Source: Alphaproteobacteria bacterium (GTDB taxonomy: Bacteria; Pseudomonadota; Alphaproteobacteria; ATCC43930; CGMCC-115725). From it: a stretch of DNA of 33,279 bases. The first letter of the stretch is position 1. Each line of letters begins with the position of its first letter. The notes under the pieces are model-generated. The model searched no databases. It was given only the letters and a program-made list of their open reading frames with translations, and was not told the origin of the DNA. The position numbers and the translations under genes are program-made. This document shows positions 17,240 to 25,546 of this stretch, piece by piece. The stretch is taken from positions 1-33,279 of the forward strand of contig JAFAYW010000001.1 of assembly GCA_019240125.1 (NCBI GenBank), written 5' to 3'.

Positions 17240-18157
17240 TCAGCCAAACCGGCCGGTGATGTAATCCTCGGTCCGGCGTTCCTTCGGATGGGTGAAGATG
17301 CGTTCCGTCTCGTCGAATTCGATCAATTGGCCGAGGTAGAAAAACGCCGTGTAGTCGGAGCTGCGGGCGGCCTGCTGCATGTTGTGGGTGACAATCGCAA
17401 TGCAGTAGTCGGTCTTCAGCTCGGCGATCAGTTCTTCGATACGCTGTGTCGATATCGGGTCGAGCGCCGAGGCTGGCTCGTCGAGCAATAGTACTTCCGG
17501 CTCTACCGCGATGGCGCGCGCGATACACAGGCGCTGCTGTTGGCCGCCCGATAGACCGAGCCCACTCTGCCGCAGTTTGTCGCGAACCTCGTCCCATAAC
17601 GCCGCCCGCCGCAGCGCGGATTCGATGCGGTCGTCGAGTTCGCTCTTCGGCAGGCGTTCGTAAAGCCGGATGCCAAAGGCTATGTTGTCGTAGATCGACA
17701 TCGGGAACGGCGTCGGCTTCTGAAACACCATCCCGATCTTCGACCGAAGGCGGTTGAGGTCGAGCCCCGGTGCCAGAATGTTATTGCCGTCGAGCAAGAC
17801 CTCGCCGCTCGCCGTCTGACCGGGATAAAGCTGAAAAATCCGGTTCAGGATGCGCAGCAGCGTCGATTTTCCGCAGCCTGACGGACCGATGAAGGCGGTG
17901 ACCCGGCGGTCATATAGGGGCAGGCTGATATCGTGGAGTGCCTGAAACTTGCCGTAGAAAAAGTCGATGTTGCGGATATCGACCTTGAGCGCGGGCGCTG
18001 CGGCGCTGGCCGGCACCGACTGGCCGCCCGCTGGCGAGACCAGAGCGGCGAGCGGCGGCGCCGAGACGGTCCGCTCGGTGGGCAGCGCCGCGCGCGCGGA
18101 TGGCGCGCCGTTATCGTCACCCTGCGAGTGCAGTGGTCGGGCTGCTGAGGAGTTCAT
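17240..18157 (-). CDS. pstB: Phosphate ABC transporter ATP-binding protein PstB with extended N-terminus
   Basis: Walker [10 protein letters not shown] (residues 91-99), [19 protein letters not shown], signature [14 protein letters not shown], Walker [14 protein letters not shown] and the end motif [15 protein letters not shown] identify PstB. It powers phosphate import with PstA/PstC. With the ATG at 18157, which overlaps the pstA stop as ATGA, the protein is 305 residues; PstB is usually about 250-260. The extra roughly 55 residues before [15 protein letters not shown] are Ala/Pro/Ser-rich and probably disordered. An ATG at 18175 is also in frame but lies inside pstA. A shorter product from a non-ATG start inside the extension cannot be excluded. 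Confidence 0.95.
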   Translation of the reverse strand: MNSSAARPLHSQGDDNGAPSARAALPTERTVSAPPLAALVSPAGGQSVPASAAAPALKVDIRNIDFFYGKFQALHDISLPLYDRRVTAFIGPSGCGKSTLLRILNRIFQLYPGQTASGEVLLDGNNILAPGLDLNRLRSKIGMVFQKPTPFPMSIYDNIAFGIRLYERLPKSELDDRIESALRRAALWDEVRDKLRQSGLGLSGGQQQRLCIARAIAVEPEVLLLDEPASALDPISTQRIEELIAELKTDYCIAIVTHNMQQAARSSDYTAFFYLGQLIEFDETERIFTHPKERRTEDYITGRFG

Positions 18158-18996
18158 TGCTCGAAGCTGCTCCATGACGCGAAGATCCGCGCGGTGATGT
18201 TAAGAATAAGGATGGCCGCGGTGATCAGAAGCGCGCCGCCCCAGGCCAGCGTTTGCCAATCCGCGTAGGGGCTCATCGCGAACTGGAAGATGACCACCGG
18301 CAGATTGGCCATTGGTGCATCCAGATTGGTGCTCCAGAACTGATTGTTGAGCGCGGTGAACAGCAGCGGCGCGGTCTCGCCGGCGATCCGCGCCAGGGCC
18401 AGCAATACGCCGGTCAGGATGCCTTGTACCGCGGCGCGGTAGGTGACCATCACGATCACCTTCCAGCGCGGCGCGCCGAGCGCGGCGGCCGCCTCGCGCA
18501 AGGCGCTGGGGACCAGCCGCAGCATGTCTTCGGTGGTGCGCACCACGACCGGGATCATGATGATGGCGAGCGCCACGGCACCGGCCCACGCGGAAAAATG
18601 CCCCATCCGCACGACCATCAGCTGATAGACGAACAGCCCGATGATGATCGATGGCGCGCTCAGCAGAATGTCATTGATAAAGCGCACGACTTCGCCGAAC
18701 CAGTGGCTGCGGGCGTACTCGGCGAGGAATGTGCCGGCGAGAATGCCGGTCGGCGTGCCGATAAGGGTCGCGATGACCGTCATTAACAGGCTGCCGAATA
18801 TGGCGTTAAGCAGGCCGCCGCTGCTGCCGGGGGGCGGTGTGTTCTGAGTGAACAATGTCGGGCCGATCGCACCGACGCCGTTAATCAGCAAGGTCCCGAT
18901 AACCAGCACAAGCCACAGCAGGCCGAAGATCGTGGCCGCGATTGACAGCCCGACGACGATGCGGTGCAAAAGCTGGCGGCGCGCGTAGAGATCCAT
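18154..18996 (-). CDS. pstA: Phosphate ABC transporter permease PstA
   Basis: The 280-residue inner-membrane protein has six predicted helices and the PstA hallmarks: [15 protein letters not shown], the cytoplasmic loop [20 protein letters not shown] followed by [18 protein letters not shown] (the EAA coupling motif contacting PstB), and [20 protein letters not shown]. It pairs with PstC to form the phosphate channel. The ATG at 18996 lies 3 bases after the pstC stop and its own stop overlaps the pstB start, so the genes are tightly coupled. Confidence 0.96.
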   Translation of the reverse strand: MDLYARRQLLHRIVVGLSIAATIFGLLWLVLVIGTLLINGVGAIGPTLFTQNTPPPGSSGGLLNAIFGSLLMTVIATLIGTPTGILAGTFLAEYARSHWFGEVVRFINDILLSAPSIIIGLFVYQLMVVRMGHFSAWAGAVALAIIMIPVVVRTTEDMLRLVPSALREAAAALGAPRWKVIVMVTYRAAVQGILTGVLLALARIAGETAPLLFTALNNQFWSTNLDAPMANLPVVIFQFAMSPYADWQTLAWGGALLITAAILILNITARIFASWSSFEQ

Positions 18997-18999
18997 CGT

Positions 19000-19974
19000 T
19001 CAGCTCCGCGCCTGCTTTTCCAGCCGGATCAGCATCAGCTTGGCGATCGCGAGAACGATGAACGTGATGACGAACAGGATCAGACCGAGCCCGATCAGCG
19101 ACGACACGTAGAGGTCGCCGACTGCCTCCGTGAACTCATTGGCGAGCGAGGCCGAAATGGTCGTCCCGGGCTGCAGGATCGACGTTTGGATATGGTGGGA
19201 ATTGCCGATGACAAACGTCACCGCCATGGTTTCGCCGAGCGCTCGCCCCAGACCCAGCAGAATGCCTCCGACCACGCCGATCCGGGTAAAGGGCAGCACC
19301 ACTTTCCACACCACCTCGGTCGTTGTGGCGCCGAGTGCGTAGGTGCTTTCCTTGAGCACCGGCGGCACCGTCTCGAACACGTCCCGCATGATCGACGAGA
19401 TAAACGGCAGCACCATGATCGACAGGATAAAGCCTGCGGTCAGCACGCCGATGCCCAGGGGTGGCCCCGCGAACAAGGCGCCGATCCCGGGAATGTTGCC
19501 CAGCGTGTCGATCAGGGCCGGCTCGACATATTCCTGAAGAAATGGCGCCAGTACGAATAAGCCCCAGATGCCGTAAATGATGCTGGGGATGGCGGCGAGC
19601 AGCTCGATCATCGTCGCGAGCGGCCGCTTCAGCCATCTCGGACAGAGTTCGGTAATAAATAGGGCGATCCCGAAGGCGACCGGGATGCCGATCAGCATGG
19701 CGATCGCCGAAGTGACGAGCGTGCCGTAGATCGGGGCCACGGCCCCGAATTTGTCGGTGACCGGATTCCAGGAATTGGCGATCAGAAAGCCGAAGCCGAA
19801 TTTCTGCAGGGCCGGCCACGCGCCGGTAACGAGCGAGACGATGACACCGCTGAGGATCAGCAATACCAGCGCCGCGAAGAATAGCGTCAGCCCAAAGAAC
19901 AGACCGTCACCGAACGGCATGGAGCCGCGCTGTGACGGTGTCGCGTGGCGTTGCACTGCAAGGTCGGCGGGCAA
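19000..19974 (-). CDS. pstC: Phosphate ABC transporter permease PstC (probable TTG start)
   Basis: The 324-residue membrane protein shows PstC features: FLIANSWNPVTDKFGAVAPI, YGTLVTSAIAMLIGIPVAFG, PSIIYGIWGLFVLAPFL and the EAA-type loop VPPVLKESTYALGATTTEVV ending with GLGRALGETMAVTFVIGNSH. It partners PstA. The best start is a TTG at 19974, because GGAG lies 6 bases upstream; an ATG at 19920 lacks any ribosome site and would remove 18 cytoplasmic residues. The ribosome site lies directly after the terminator-like hairpin that separates pstC from pstS, so expression of pstC onward depends on read-through. Confidence 0.94.
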   Translation of the reverse strand: MPADLAVQRHATPSQRGSMPFGDGLFFGLTLFFAALVLLILSGVIVSLVTGAWPALQKFGFGFLIANSWNPVTDKFGAVAPIYGTLVTSAIAMLIGIPVAFGIALFITELCPRWLKRPLATMIELLAAIPSIIYGIWGLFVLAPFLQEYVEPALIDTLGNIPGIGALFAGPPLGIGVLTAGFILSIMVLPFISSIMRDVFETVPPVLKESTYALGATTTEVVWKVVLPFTRIGVVGGILLGLGRALGETMAVTFVIGNSHHIQTSILQPGTTISASLANEFTEAVGDLYVSSLIGLGLILFVITFIVLAIAKLMLIRLEKQARS

Positions 19975-19992
19975 AATCCGCTCCAGTCATTC

Positions 19993-20021
19993 AAAAACGG
20001 AAGGCCGCGGAGCGGCCTCCC
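19993..20021 (-). terminator. Rho-independent terminator/attenuator between pstS and pstC
   Basis: On the minus strand a 10-bp stem (GGGAGGCCGC pairing with GCGGCCTTCC, one G-T pair) closes a 3-base TCC loop and is followed by GTTTTTG. It starts 16 bases after the pstS stop and ends before the pstC ribosome site. The likely effect is partial termination, so that pstS transcripts exceed those of the permease genes, as expected for a periplasmic binding protein needed in excess. Confidence 0.8.
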
Positions 20022-20036
20022 GTGGCACCGCGGCAG

Positions 20037-21089
20037 TCAGGAACCGGGCCCGGTCCACACCGGCTTGCCGTCCTGGCCGACGATCGTCTTCCAGCTCTGC
20101 TCAACCATGCTGACGACATTGGTCGGCATCGTCACATAGTCCAGCTGCTCGGCCATCTGGCCGCCATTGCGATACGACCAATCGAAGAAGTTGAGGACCT
20201 CCTTCGCCTTGTCGGGGCTGGTCTGCTGCTTGTGCATCAGGATGAAGGTGGCACCCGTAATCGGCCAGCTCTCCTTGCCGGGCTGATCGGTGAGCAGCAG
20301 ATAGAAGCCCTGCGCCTTCGACCAGTCGGCATTGGCCGCCGCGGCCTGGAACGTCTTGCTGTCCGGCGACACGAATGCGCCGTCATGATTTTTCATCTGG
20401 GTGAAGTTCATCTTGTTCTGCAGCGCGTAGGCGTACTCGACATAGCCTATCGCGCCGTCCGTGCGGCCGGCCAGCGCTGCCACACCCTCATTGCCTTTGC
20501 CGCCCAGCCCGTTCGGAAACTCGACCGACGTGTTCTCGCCGATCTTGTCCTTGAACTCCGCATCGACGCTCGAGAGATAGTGCGTGAAGATGAAATTGGT
20601 GCCCGACCCGTCAGAGCGATGCACCGTCGCGATCGCTTTATCGGGCAGGGTCACGCCGGGGTTGAGCTGAGCGATTGCCGGGTCGTTCCACTTCGTGATC
20701 TTGCCGAGATACATGCCGGCGATGGTCTTGCCGTCGAGCTTGAGCTCACCCGGCTTGACGCCCTGAAGGTTGACGACCATGACGACGCCGCCCATCACCA
20801 TCGGCCATTGCTGAAGCCCGTTCTTCTCCAGCTCTTCCGGCTTTAACGGCATATCCGAGGCGCCGAAATCGACTGTCTTGGCGGTGATCTGCTTGATGCC
20901 GCCGCCTGAGCCGATCGACTGGTAATTCATCGCCGTGTTCGTCTTAGCCCTGTAGGCTTCCGCCCACTTCGCGTAGATCGGGTAGGGGAAGGTCGCGCCA
21001 GCGCCGGAAATCTCGGCGGCATTGGCGGCACCCGCGAACCCGCACGCGGCAACAGCCGCCGCGAGCAGCGTTCTTTTGAAGATTGCCAA
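20037..21089 (-). CDS. pstS: Phosphate ABC transporter substrate-binding protein PstS (TTG start)
   Basis: The 350-residue periplasmic protein has a signal peptide (KRTLLAAAVAACGFAGAANA, cleavage before AEISG) and the PstS phosphate-binding segments: ISGAGATFPYPIYAKWAEAY, YQSIGSGGGIKQI, VDFGASDMPL and HRSDGSGTNFIFTHYLS. It captures phosphate for PstCAB. The only plausible start is a TTG at 21089, with GGAG 7 bases upstream; no ATG occurs near it. It is the first gene after the Pho box at 21168-21196 and is followed by an attenuator hairpin. Confidence 0.96.
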   Translation of the reverse strand: MAIFKRTLLAAAVAACGFAGAANAAEISGAGATFPYPIYAKWAEAYRAKTNTAMNYQSIGSGGGIKQITAKTVDFGASDMPLKPEELEKNGLQQWPMVMGGVVMVVNLQGVKPGELKLDGKTIAGMYLGKITKWNDPAIAQLNPGVTLPDKAIATVHRSDGSGTNFIFTHYLSSVDAEFKDKIGENTSVEFPNGLGGKGNEGVAALAGRTDGAIGYVEYAYALQNKMNFTQMKNHDGAFVSPDSKTFQAAAANADWSKAQGFYLLLTDQPGKESWPITGATFILMHKQQTSPDKAKEVLNFFDWSYRNGGQMAEQLDYVTMPTNVVSMVEQSWKTIVGQDGKPVWTGPGS

Positions 21090-21167
21090 GGGATGACTCC
21101 GTGTCGGGGTGTTCGCCGACCAATAGGCCGGCTACGGCGCGTTCTAAACCTCACCCGATAAGCTTTT

Positions 21168-21196
21168 ATGACGATTGAATTACAATTTGATGACAG
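21168..21196 (-). promoter_or_regulatory. Three-unit Pho box (PhoB binding site) upstream of pstS
   Basis: Reading the minus strand, three 7-base units occur with exact 11-base spacing: CTGTCAT (21196-21190), TTGTAAT (21185-21179) and TCGTCAT (21174-21168), separated by the A/T-rich 4-base spacers CAAA and TCAA. The known PhoB consensus is direct repeats of CTGTCAT-like units with 4-base A/T spacers, so two units make one box and three allow one-and-a-half to two overlapping boxes. The site lies between the phoR stop and pstS, about 80-105 bases before the pstS start. A -10 element is not unambiguous; CATAAA overlapping the last unit is a candidate. Confidence 0.85.
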
Positions 21197-21209
21197 CGGC
21201 TGCGCCGGC

Positions 21210-22583
21210 TCATGCCGCTGGGCTGGCTTGCAGGCGATCGCTTGGCGCGCTGCGCAGCCACACCGTAAAGCTGGAGCCGACACCGACTTTGCTGGCGATC
21301 TCGAGGCGGCCTCGGTGTCGATTGAGGATGTGCTTGACGATAGCCAGCCCGAGCCCGGTACCGCCAAGTTCTCGCGAACGCGCCGTGTCGACCCGATAAA
21401 AGCGCTCGGTGAGGCGGGGGATGTGCTCGCTTGCGATTCCGTCCCCCTGGTCGGTGACCGAGACATAAGTCAGCGAACGTCCGGGACCGCCGATGCCACC
21501 GCCGACCGTAACGCGGGTCTGCGGCCGGGCGTATTTCACGGCGTTGTCGAGCAGGTTCTGGAAGATCTGCACCAGCTCGTCATGCGCGCCCAACACCTCG
21601 GGCAATTCAAGCGGCAGTTCCACCGAGATCCGGATTTCGCGCTGAGCGGCGCGCAGTTCGAGGCCCCGCACCACCTCTGCTATGACGGAATCGACATGTA
21701 CGCGGCCGGTCGGCACGACATGTTCGTTCAGCTCGATCCGCGATAACGACAACAGATCGCCGACCAGCCGCGCCATGCGCTGCGCCTGCTCGCGCATGAT
21801 GCCGAGAAATCGGTCGCGCGCGACCTCGTCATCACGCGCCGGGCCGAGCAGCGTCTCGATGAAGCCGATCAATACGGTAAGCGGGGTTTTGAGCTCGTGG
21901 CCGGCATTGGCGATGAAGTCCGCCCGCAGCTGCTCGCCGCGTTTCAATTCGGTGACATCGTAAAGCCGGATAATCGCGGTCCCGCCGTTGAGCGCTGGCC
22001 CTTCAATGCGCGCGACATGCGCGCGCAAAACCCGTTCGACCGGCACCGACAGGACAAACTCGACACTGCGCTTCCTGTCCTCGCGTAACACCGCGTCGAC
22101 CGCCGCCAGTAATGCCGGATTGCGCAGCCCCGCGGCCAAGTCGTGCGATTGCGCGTCGTGCCCGACAAACTCGATCGCGGCTTCATTGCAGCGGACGATT
22201 CGCCGTTGTGCGTCCACCAGAATCAGCGGGTCGGGAACCGCCGCGATGATCGCCTCCGCGGCGGCCAGCCGCTGTTGCGTCAGCGCGGCATGTTCCTGCC
22301 AGTCGCGGTTGAGCCGAACGAGCGTAGGGCGGATTGCCGCGGCGGCGGGGCTCAGCGGGGCAGGGGACGAGGGTGCCACATCAGGGCCCAGTCCCCGTAT
22401 CGCCTCCTGCGCGGCGGTACTCACGCCGCGATGCGTGGCCCAGCTCATCGCGGACGAAAAGGCGAGAAGCGCCGCGGCGGCAAGGAGAGCTGGCAAGCCG
22501 CCAAGCGCCTCGGTCTCGTAGAGATAAAGGATGAAAACCGCGCCGGGCAGGAACGGGATCCATATCCGGGCCGCTCGTCTCAT
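21210..22583 (-). CDS. phoR: Phosphate regulon sensor histidine kinase PhoR
   Basis: The 457-residue protein has two N-terminal membrane helices (about residues 8-22 and 28-47), a linker, a PAS domain (about 108-210, VPDPLILVDAQRRIVRCNEA), the phospho-acceptor His229 in NAGHELKTPLTVLIGF, and the HATPase domain: N-box NLLDNAVKYA, G1 DQGDGIA, F-box ERFYRVD and G2 GGTGLGLAIVKHI. PhoR phosphorylates PhoB under phosphate limitation. Here it is encoded upstream of pstS on the same strand, whereas phoB is at the far end of the operon. The Pho box lies just after its stop, so phoR appears to have a separate promoter, perhaps with the TauD-like gene 40 bases upstream. Confidence 0.94.
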   Translation of the reverse strand: MRRAARIWIPFLPGAVFILYLYETEALGGLPALLAAAALLAFSSAMSWATHRGVSTAAQEAIRGLGPDVAPSSPAPLSPAAAAIRPTLVRLNRDWQEHAALTQQRLAAAEAIIAAVPDPLILVDAQRRIVRCNEAAIEFVGHDAQSHDLAAGLRNPALLAAVDAVLREDRKRSVEFVLSVPVERVLRAHVARIEGPALNGGTAIIRLYDVTELKRGEQLRADFIANAGHELKTPLTVLIGFIETLLGPARDDEVARDRFLGIMREQAQRMARLVGDLLSLSRIELNEHVVPTGRVHVDSVIAEVVRGLELRAAQREIRISVELPLELPEVLGAHDELVQIFQNLLDNAVKYARPQTRVTVGGGIGGPGRSLTYVSVTDQGDGIASEHIPRLTERFYRVDTARSRELGGTGLGLAIVKHILNRHRGRLEIASKVGVGSSFTVWLRSAPSDRLQASPAA

Positions 22584-22623
22584 GGACTAAGCCGTCGGCG
22601 CGCGGCTATTACGAACCAAGCGA

Positions 22624-23514
22624 CTATGCCGCCTCATCGAGTGTCGAGCCGACATCGAGCGTTGTGGCGCGACGCAGGTCGCGTGGCTGCATCTCGTCGT
22701 GCGGGCGGCCGCGATGCATCGTGTCGCGATTATCCCAGATCACCAGGTCGCCGGGCCGCCATGTGTGGCTGTAGACGAATTGCCGCTGGATGGCGTGCTC
22801 GGTCAGATCGTTCAGCAGCAACCTGCCTTCCGGTCTGGGCATGCCGACGATGTGCGAGGCATGTGCCGACAGGTAAAGCGTCTTGCGGCCCGAGCCGGGA
22901 TGCCGCCGCACCAGCCGTTGCCGCGACGGAGGGTATTTCTCGCGTTCGCCGGGGGCGAATTCGGTAAAGCCGATCTGGCCGCGCGACCAGAACACATCAT
23001 GCTCGACGACCAGCCCCTCGATCGCCTGCTTCTGCGCGTCGGTCAACGCGTCGTAGGCGGCGCGCATATCGGCGAACTCGGTCTCGCCGGCACCGAACGG
23101 GGAGGGCGGCGGCACCGTCACCGCGAACAGCATGCCGAGCACCACCGGCACCGGCATATAGGATGCGTCTGTGTGCCAGAGCCGGTTGCCGAGGCTGTCG
23201 AGCCGTCGGCGATCGTCGCGGGCACGCACCTGACTGTCTTCGTCGAGATTCGAGATGTCGCCGATCTCGGGAAAGGCGAGGCGGCGGCGACCTCCGGCAG
23301 CGGCCGAGCGGCCGATCTCCAATTCGCCAAAACGGCCGGCGAAATCGCGCAATTGTTCGTCGGTGATCTGCTGGTCGTGAAAGACCAGCACGGCATACCG
23401 GTCAATCGCCTGCCACAATTCCTTGACGGTGGCGGGGGTAAGCGGGCGGCTCAGGTCGAGCCCGGCGATCTCCGCTCCAATATGTTCATGTAATGGCGTG
23501 ACGGCGATGGCCAT
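22624..23514 (-). CDS. TauD/TfdA family Fe(II)/2-oxoglutarate dioxygenase
   Basis: The 296-residue protein contains the iron-binding facial triad: H114 and D116 in LWHTDASYM and a distal H267 in RDTMHRGRPHD, plus the 2-oxoglutarate-binding Arg in PRDLRRATT. The N-terminus HEHIGAEIAGLDLSRPLTP and the segment YAVLVFHDQQITDEQ are typical of the TauD/TfdA group, which hydroxylates small organic acids (taurine, 2,4-D and similar), releasing sulfite or cleaving ethers. Its nearest family type looks like TfdA-like dioxygenases, but the substrate is not known. GGGAGG 5 bases before the ATG is a good ribosome site. It lies 76 bases downstream of the CoA-transferase gene on the same strand. Confidence 0.9.
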   Translation of the reverse strand: MAIAVTPLHEHIGAEIAGLDLSRPLTPATVKELWQAIDRYAVLVFHDQQITDEQLRDFAGRFGELEIGRSAAAGGRRRLAFPEIGDISNLDEDSQVRARDDRRRLDSLGNRLWHTDASYMPVPVVLGMLFAVTVPPPSPFGAGETEFADMRAAYDALTDAQKQAIEGLVVEHDVFWSRGQIGFTEFAPGEREKYPPSRQRLVRRHPGSGRKTLYLSAHASHIVGMPRPEGRLLLNDLTEHAIQRQFVYSHTWRPGDLVIWDNRDTMHRGRPHDEMQPRDLRRATTLDVGSTLDEAA

Positions 23515-23590
23515 GGTGCCCTCCCGGCAGGCAATTTCCTATGCTTTAAGCATCCGCCCGAGCCGCGAGCGCTGTCAACGGCCCGCGCAG

Positions 23591-24772
23591 TCACCGCAGC
23601 GCCTCAATCTCTGTTTCGCTGTAACCAAGGTCACCGAGTATTTCCTGGTTGTGTTGCCCCAATCGCGGCGCCAGCGAGCGGATATCGCCAGGCGAACCGG
23701 AGAATTCGGTGGGAATCGCCATCATCACCACCGGCCCCTCCGTGGGGTGTTCCATCCGCTGAAAAAAGCCGGTCTCGTGCAGATACGGATCGGCGACGAG
23801 ACTCTGCAAGTCGTTGACCGCGCCGTTTGGCACGTCGAACGCGTCGAGCCGCTCGCGCCATTCCGCCGTTCCGCGCTCGCGCATGCTGTCGGCCAGCATC
23901 TTGTAGAGGGCATCGATATGATCGGTGCGGCCGGCGATCGTCGCATACTTCGGATCGTCGGCGAGGTCGTGCCGGTCGAGTGCGAGAAACAGGTTGCGCC
24001 ACTGCCGGTCGGTCGTTGCCAGGATGCAGATATAGCCGTCGCCGGTGGCGTAGGGCCGGCGGTACGGCGTGAACATGCGCGGGTAGCCGAGCCCCTTTTC
24101 CGGCTCGCCGAGGACGCCGTGCCACAGATGATCGACGAGGTTAAAGGCGGCCATCGTTTCCATCATCGGCACATGCACCTCCTGGCCTTCGCCGGTTCGC
24201 TCGCGGTGGAACAATGCCATGCCGACCGCCGAGGCCAGTGAATGGCCGCAAAGCTTGTCCGACACCGCCATTGGCAGATAGCGCGGCACGCCCAGGTCGG
24301 ACCCCTGCTGCGGCGCGTTGATCGCGGCCATGCCGCTTTCGCCCTGGATAATGTCGTCAAAGGCACCGCGGTCTCGGCGCGGCCCGTCGGCACGATAGCC
24401 GCTCGCCCAGGCATAGACGATGCGCGGATTGGCGGCACGCACCGCCGGATAATCCAGCCCCAGCCGCTCGACCGCGCTCGGCCGCATGTTGTGGACAAAC
24501 ACATCGGCTGTTTTTGCCAGCCGCAACAGGGCCTCCTTTGCCTCCGGCCGTTTCAGGTCGAGTGCGAGGCTCTTTTTGTTGCGGTTCACATTGAGGAAAT
24601 ACGCGGCCATGCCCTTGTGCCGCGCGGGCCCCAGGCCGCGCATCGCCTCGCCCTCGGGCGGCTCGACCTTGATCACCTCGGCGCCCCAATCGCCGAGCAA
24701 TTGGGTTGCCACCGGGCCCAGAACGATCGTCGTCAGATCGATGATCCGCACCCCCGCAAGCGGTCCCGACAT
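23591..24772 (-). CDS. CaiB/BaiF family (class III) CoA-transferase
   Basis: The 393-residue protein begins MSGPLAGVRIIDLTTIVLGP and contains LGDWGAEVIKVEPPEGE, NRNKKSLALDLKRPE and NPRIVYAWASGYRADGP, the standard class III CoA-transferase landmarks. The catalytic Asp is probably D139 in GAFDDIIQGESG, which carries the acyl-aspartyl intermediate. Members form interlocked dimers and move CoA between carboxylic acids. Probably co-transcribed with the TauD-like gene downstream, it may activate a product of that oxidation, but the substrate is unknown. It diverges from the SnoaL-like gene with 66 bases between them. Confidence 0.9.
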   Translation of the reverse strand: MSGPLAGVRIIDLTTIVLGPVATQLLGDWGAEVIKVEPPEGEAMRGLGPARHKGMAAYFLNVNRNKKSLALDLKRPEAKEALLRLAKTADVFVHNMRPSAVERLGLDYPAVRAANPRIVYAWASGYRADGPRRDRGAFDDIIQGESGMAAINAPQQGSDLGVPRYLPMAVSDKLCGHSLASAVGMALFHRERTGEGQEVHVPMMETMAAFNLVDHLWHGVLGEPEKGLGYPRMFTPYRRPYATGDGYICILATTDRQWRNLFLALDRHDLADDPKYATIAGRTDHIDALYKMLADSMRERGTAEWRERLDAFDVPNGAVNDLQSLVADPYLHETGFFQRMEHPTEGPVVMMAIPTEFSGSPGDIRSLAPRLGQHNQEILGDLGYSETEIEALR

Positions 24773-24838
24773 TCGCTACTCCTGCTGCGCTCTGCGCCCT
24801 TATACTTCGCGGGCTTTGTCGCCGCAGGAGAAAGAGAC

Positions 24839-25285
24839 GTGATCCAGCCGCCTCAGTCTGACGATCTCGACCGCGTCAAAGCCTGGTTCCGGCGTTTGTC
24901 GGAGCATGTTCGGGCCGTCGATTACGAAGGCGCGCGGCCGCTCTTCGCCGAGGATATGATCGCCTTCGGCACGTTCGAGAATTTCATAACCGGCCGCGAG
25001 CAAGTCGAAGCGGCGCAATGGCGCAACGTATGGGGTGTCACCTCCGGCTTCCACTATCGCGAAGATGACATCCGGGCCATCGTCTCGCCGGATCGTCTTT
25101 GTGCGATCGGCATGGGCGTGTTCGACTCCACCGGCTACGGCCAAGACGGCGCGGTGTATGATCGACCCGGCCGCACCACGGTCGCCCTGTCGCGTCGCAC
25201 TGTTGGCGACGACTGGGTCGCCGATCACACGCACATGTCGCTGTTCCGCGACGTTCCGAGCCGGTCCTTTGGCAGGAAGTCGTAA
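24839..25285 (+). CDS. SnoaL/NTF2-like fold protein (GTG start)
   Basis: The 148-residue protein has the cone-shaped NTF2/SnoaL pattern: helices in DRVKAWFRRLSEHVRAVDYE, a strand near DMIAFGTFENFITGREQ, then beta strands ending DDWVADHTHMSLFRD. Such proteins can be isomerases, lyases, ketosteroid-like enzymes or simple binding domains. The GTG at 24839 is supported by AGGAG 8 bases upstream; the frame is open further upstream, but that part lies antisense to the CoA-transferase gene. It is divergent from that gene, sharing a short control region. A general DUF4440-type role is the most that can be said. Confidence 0.78.
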   Translation: MIQPPQSDDLDRVKAWFRRLSEHVRAVDYEGARPLFAEDMIAFGTFENFITGREQVEAAQWRNVWGVTSGFHYREDDIRAIVSPDRLCAIGMGVFDSTGYGQDGAVYDRPGRTTVALSRRTVGDDWVADHTHMSLFRDVPSRSFGRKS

Positions 25286-25414
25286 CCCCAGAGCCCTCGG
25301 GCAGACCGCCAGCGTTATCATCACCGATCGCCCAGTCGGCGGTGGCGCCTCCCGTTTGCAGCAGTCATCGTCCTATAACCTAAGATAAACAAAAGTGTTT
25401 AATCGAACTGCGAA

Positions 25415-25439
25415 GGAACGGTGACGAACAGGCGCCGTT
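25415..25439 (+). promoter_or_regulatory. EcfG-type (general stress response sigma factor) promoter
   Basis: GGAAC at 25415-25419 and CGTT at 25436-25439 are separated by 16 bases, matching the GGAAC-N16/17-CGTT consensus known for alphaproteobacterial EcfG sigma factors. It lies about 108 bases before the ATG of the alcohol dehydrogenase gene in a 261-base intergenic region that otherwise shows only an A/T-rich patch at 25375-25405. The match is exact at the conserved positions. Confidence 0.7.
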
Positions 25440-25546
25440 GTGACGTGCAGTCGCTCGCGCGCTTTACACAGAATCCGTTACGTCCGGTCCCAACCAGGCA
25501 GCCGCGAATGCGGTCGAGGACGTACCGTTTCTTAGCAGGAGAAGAA

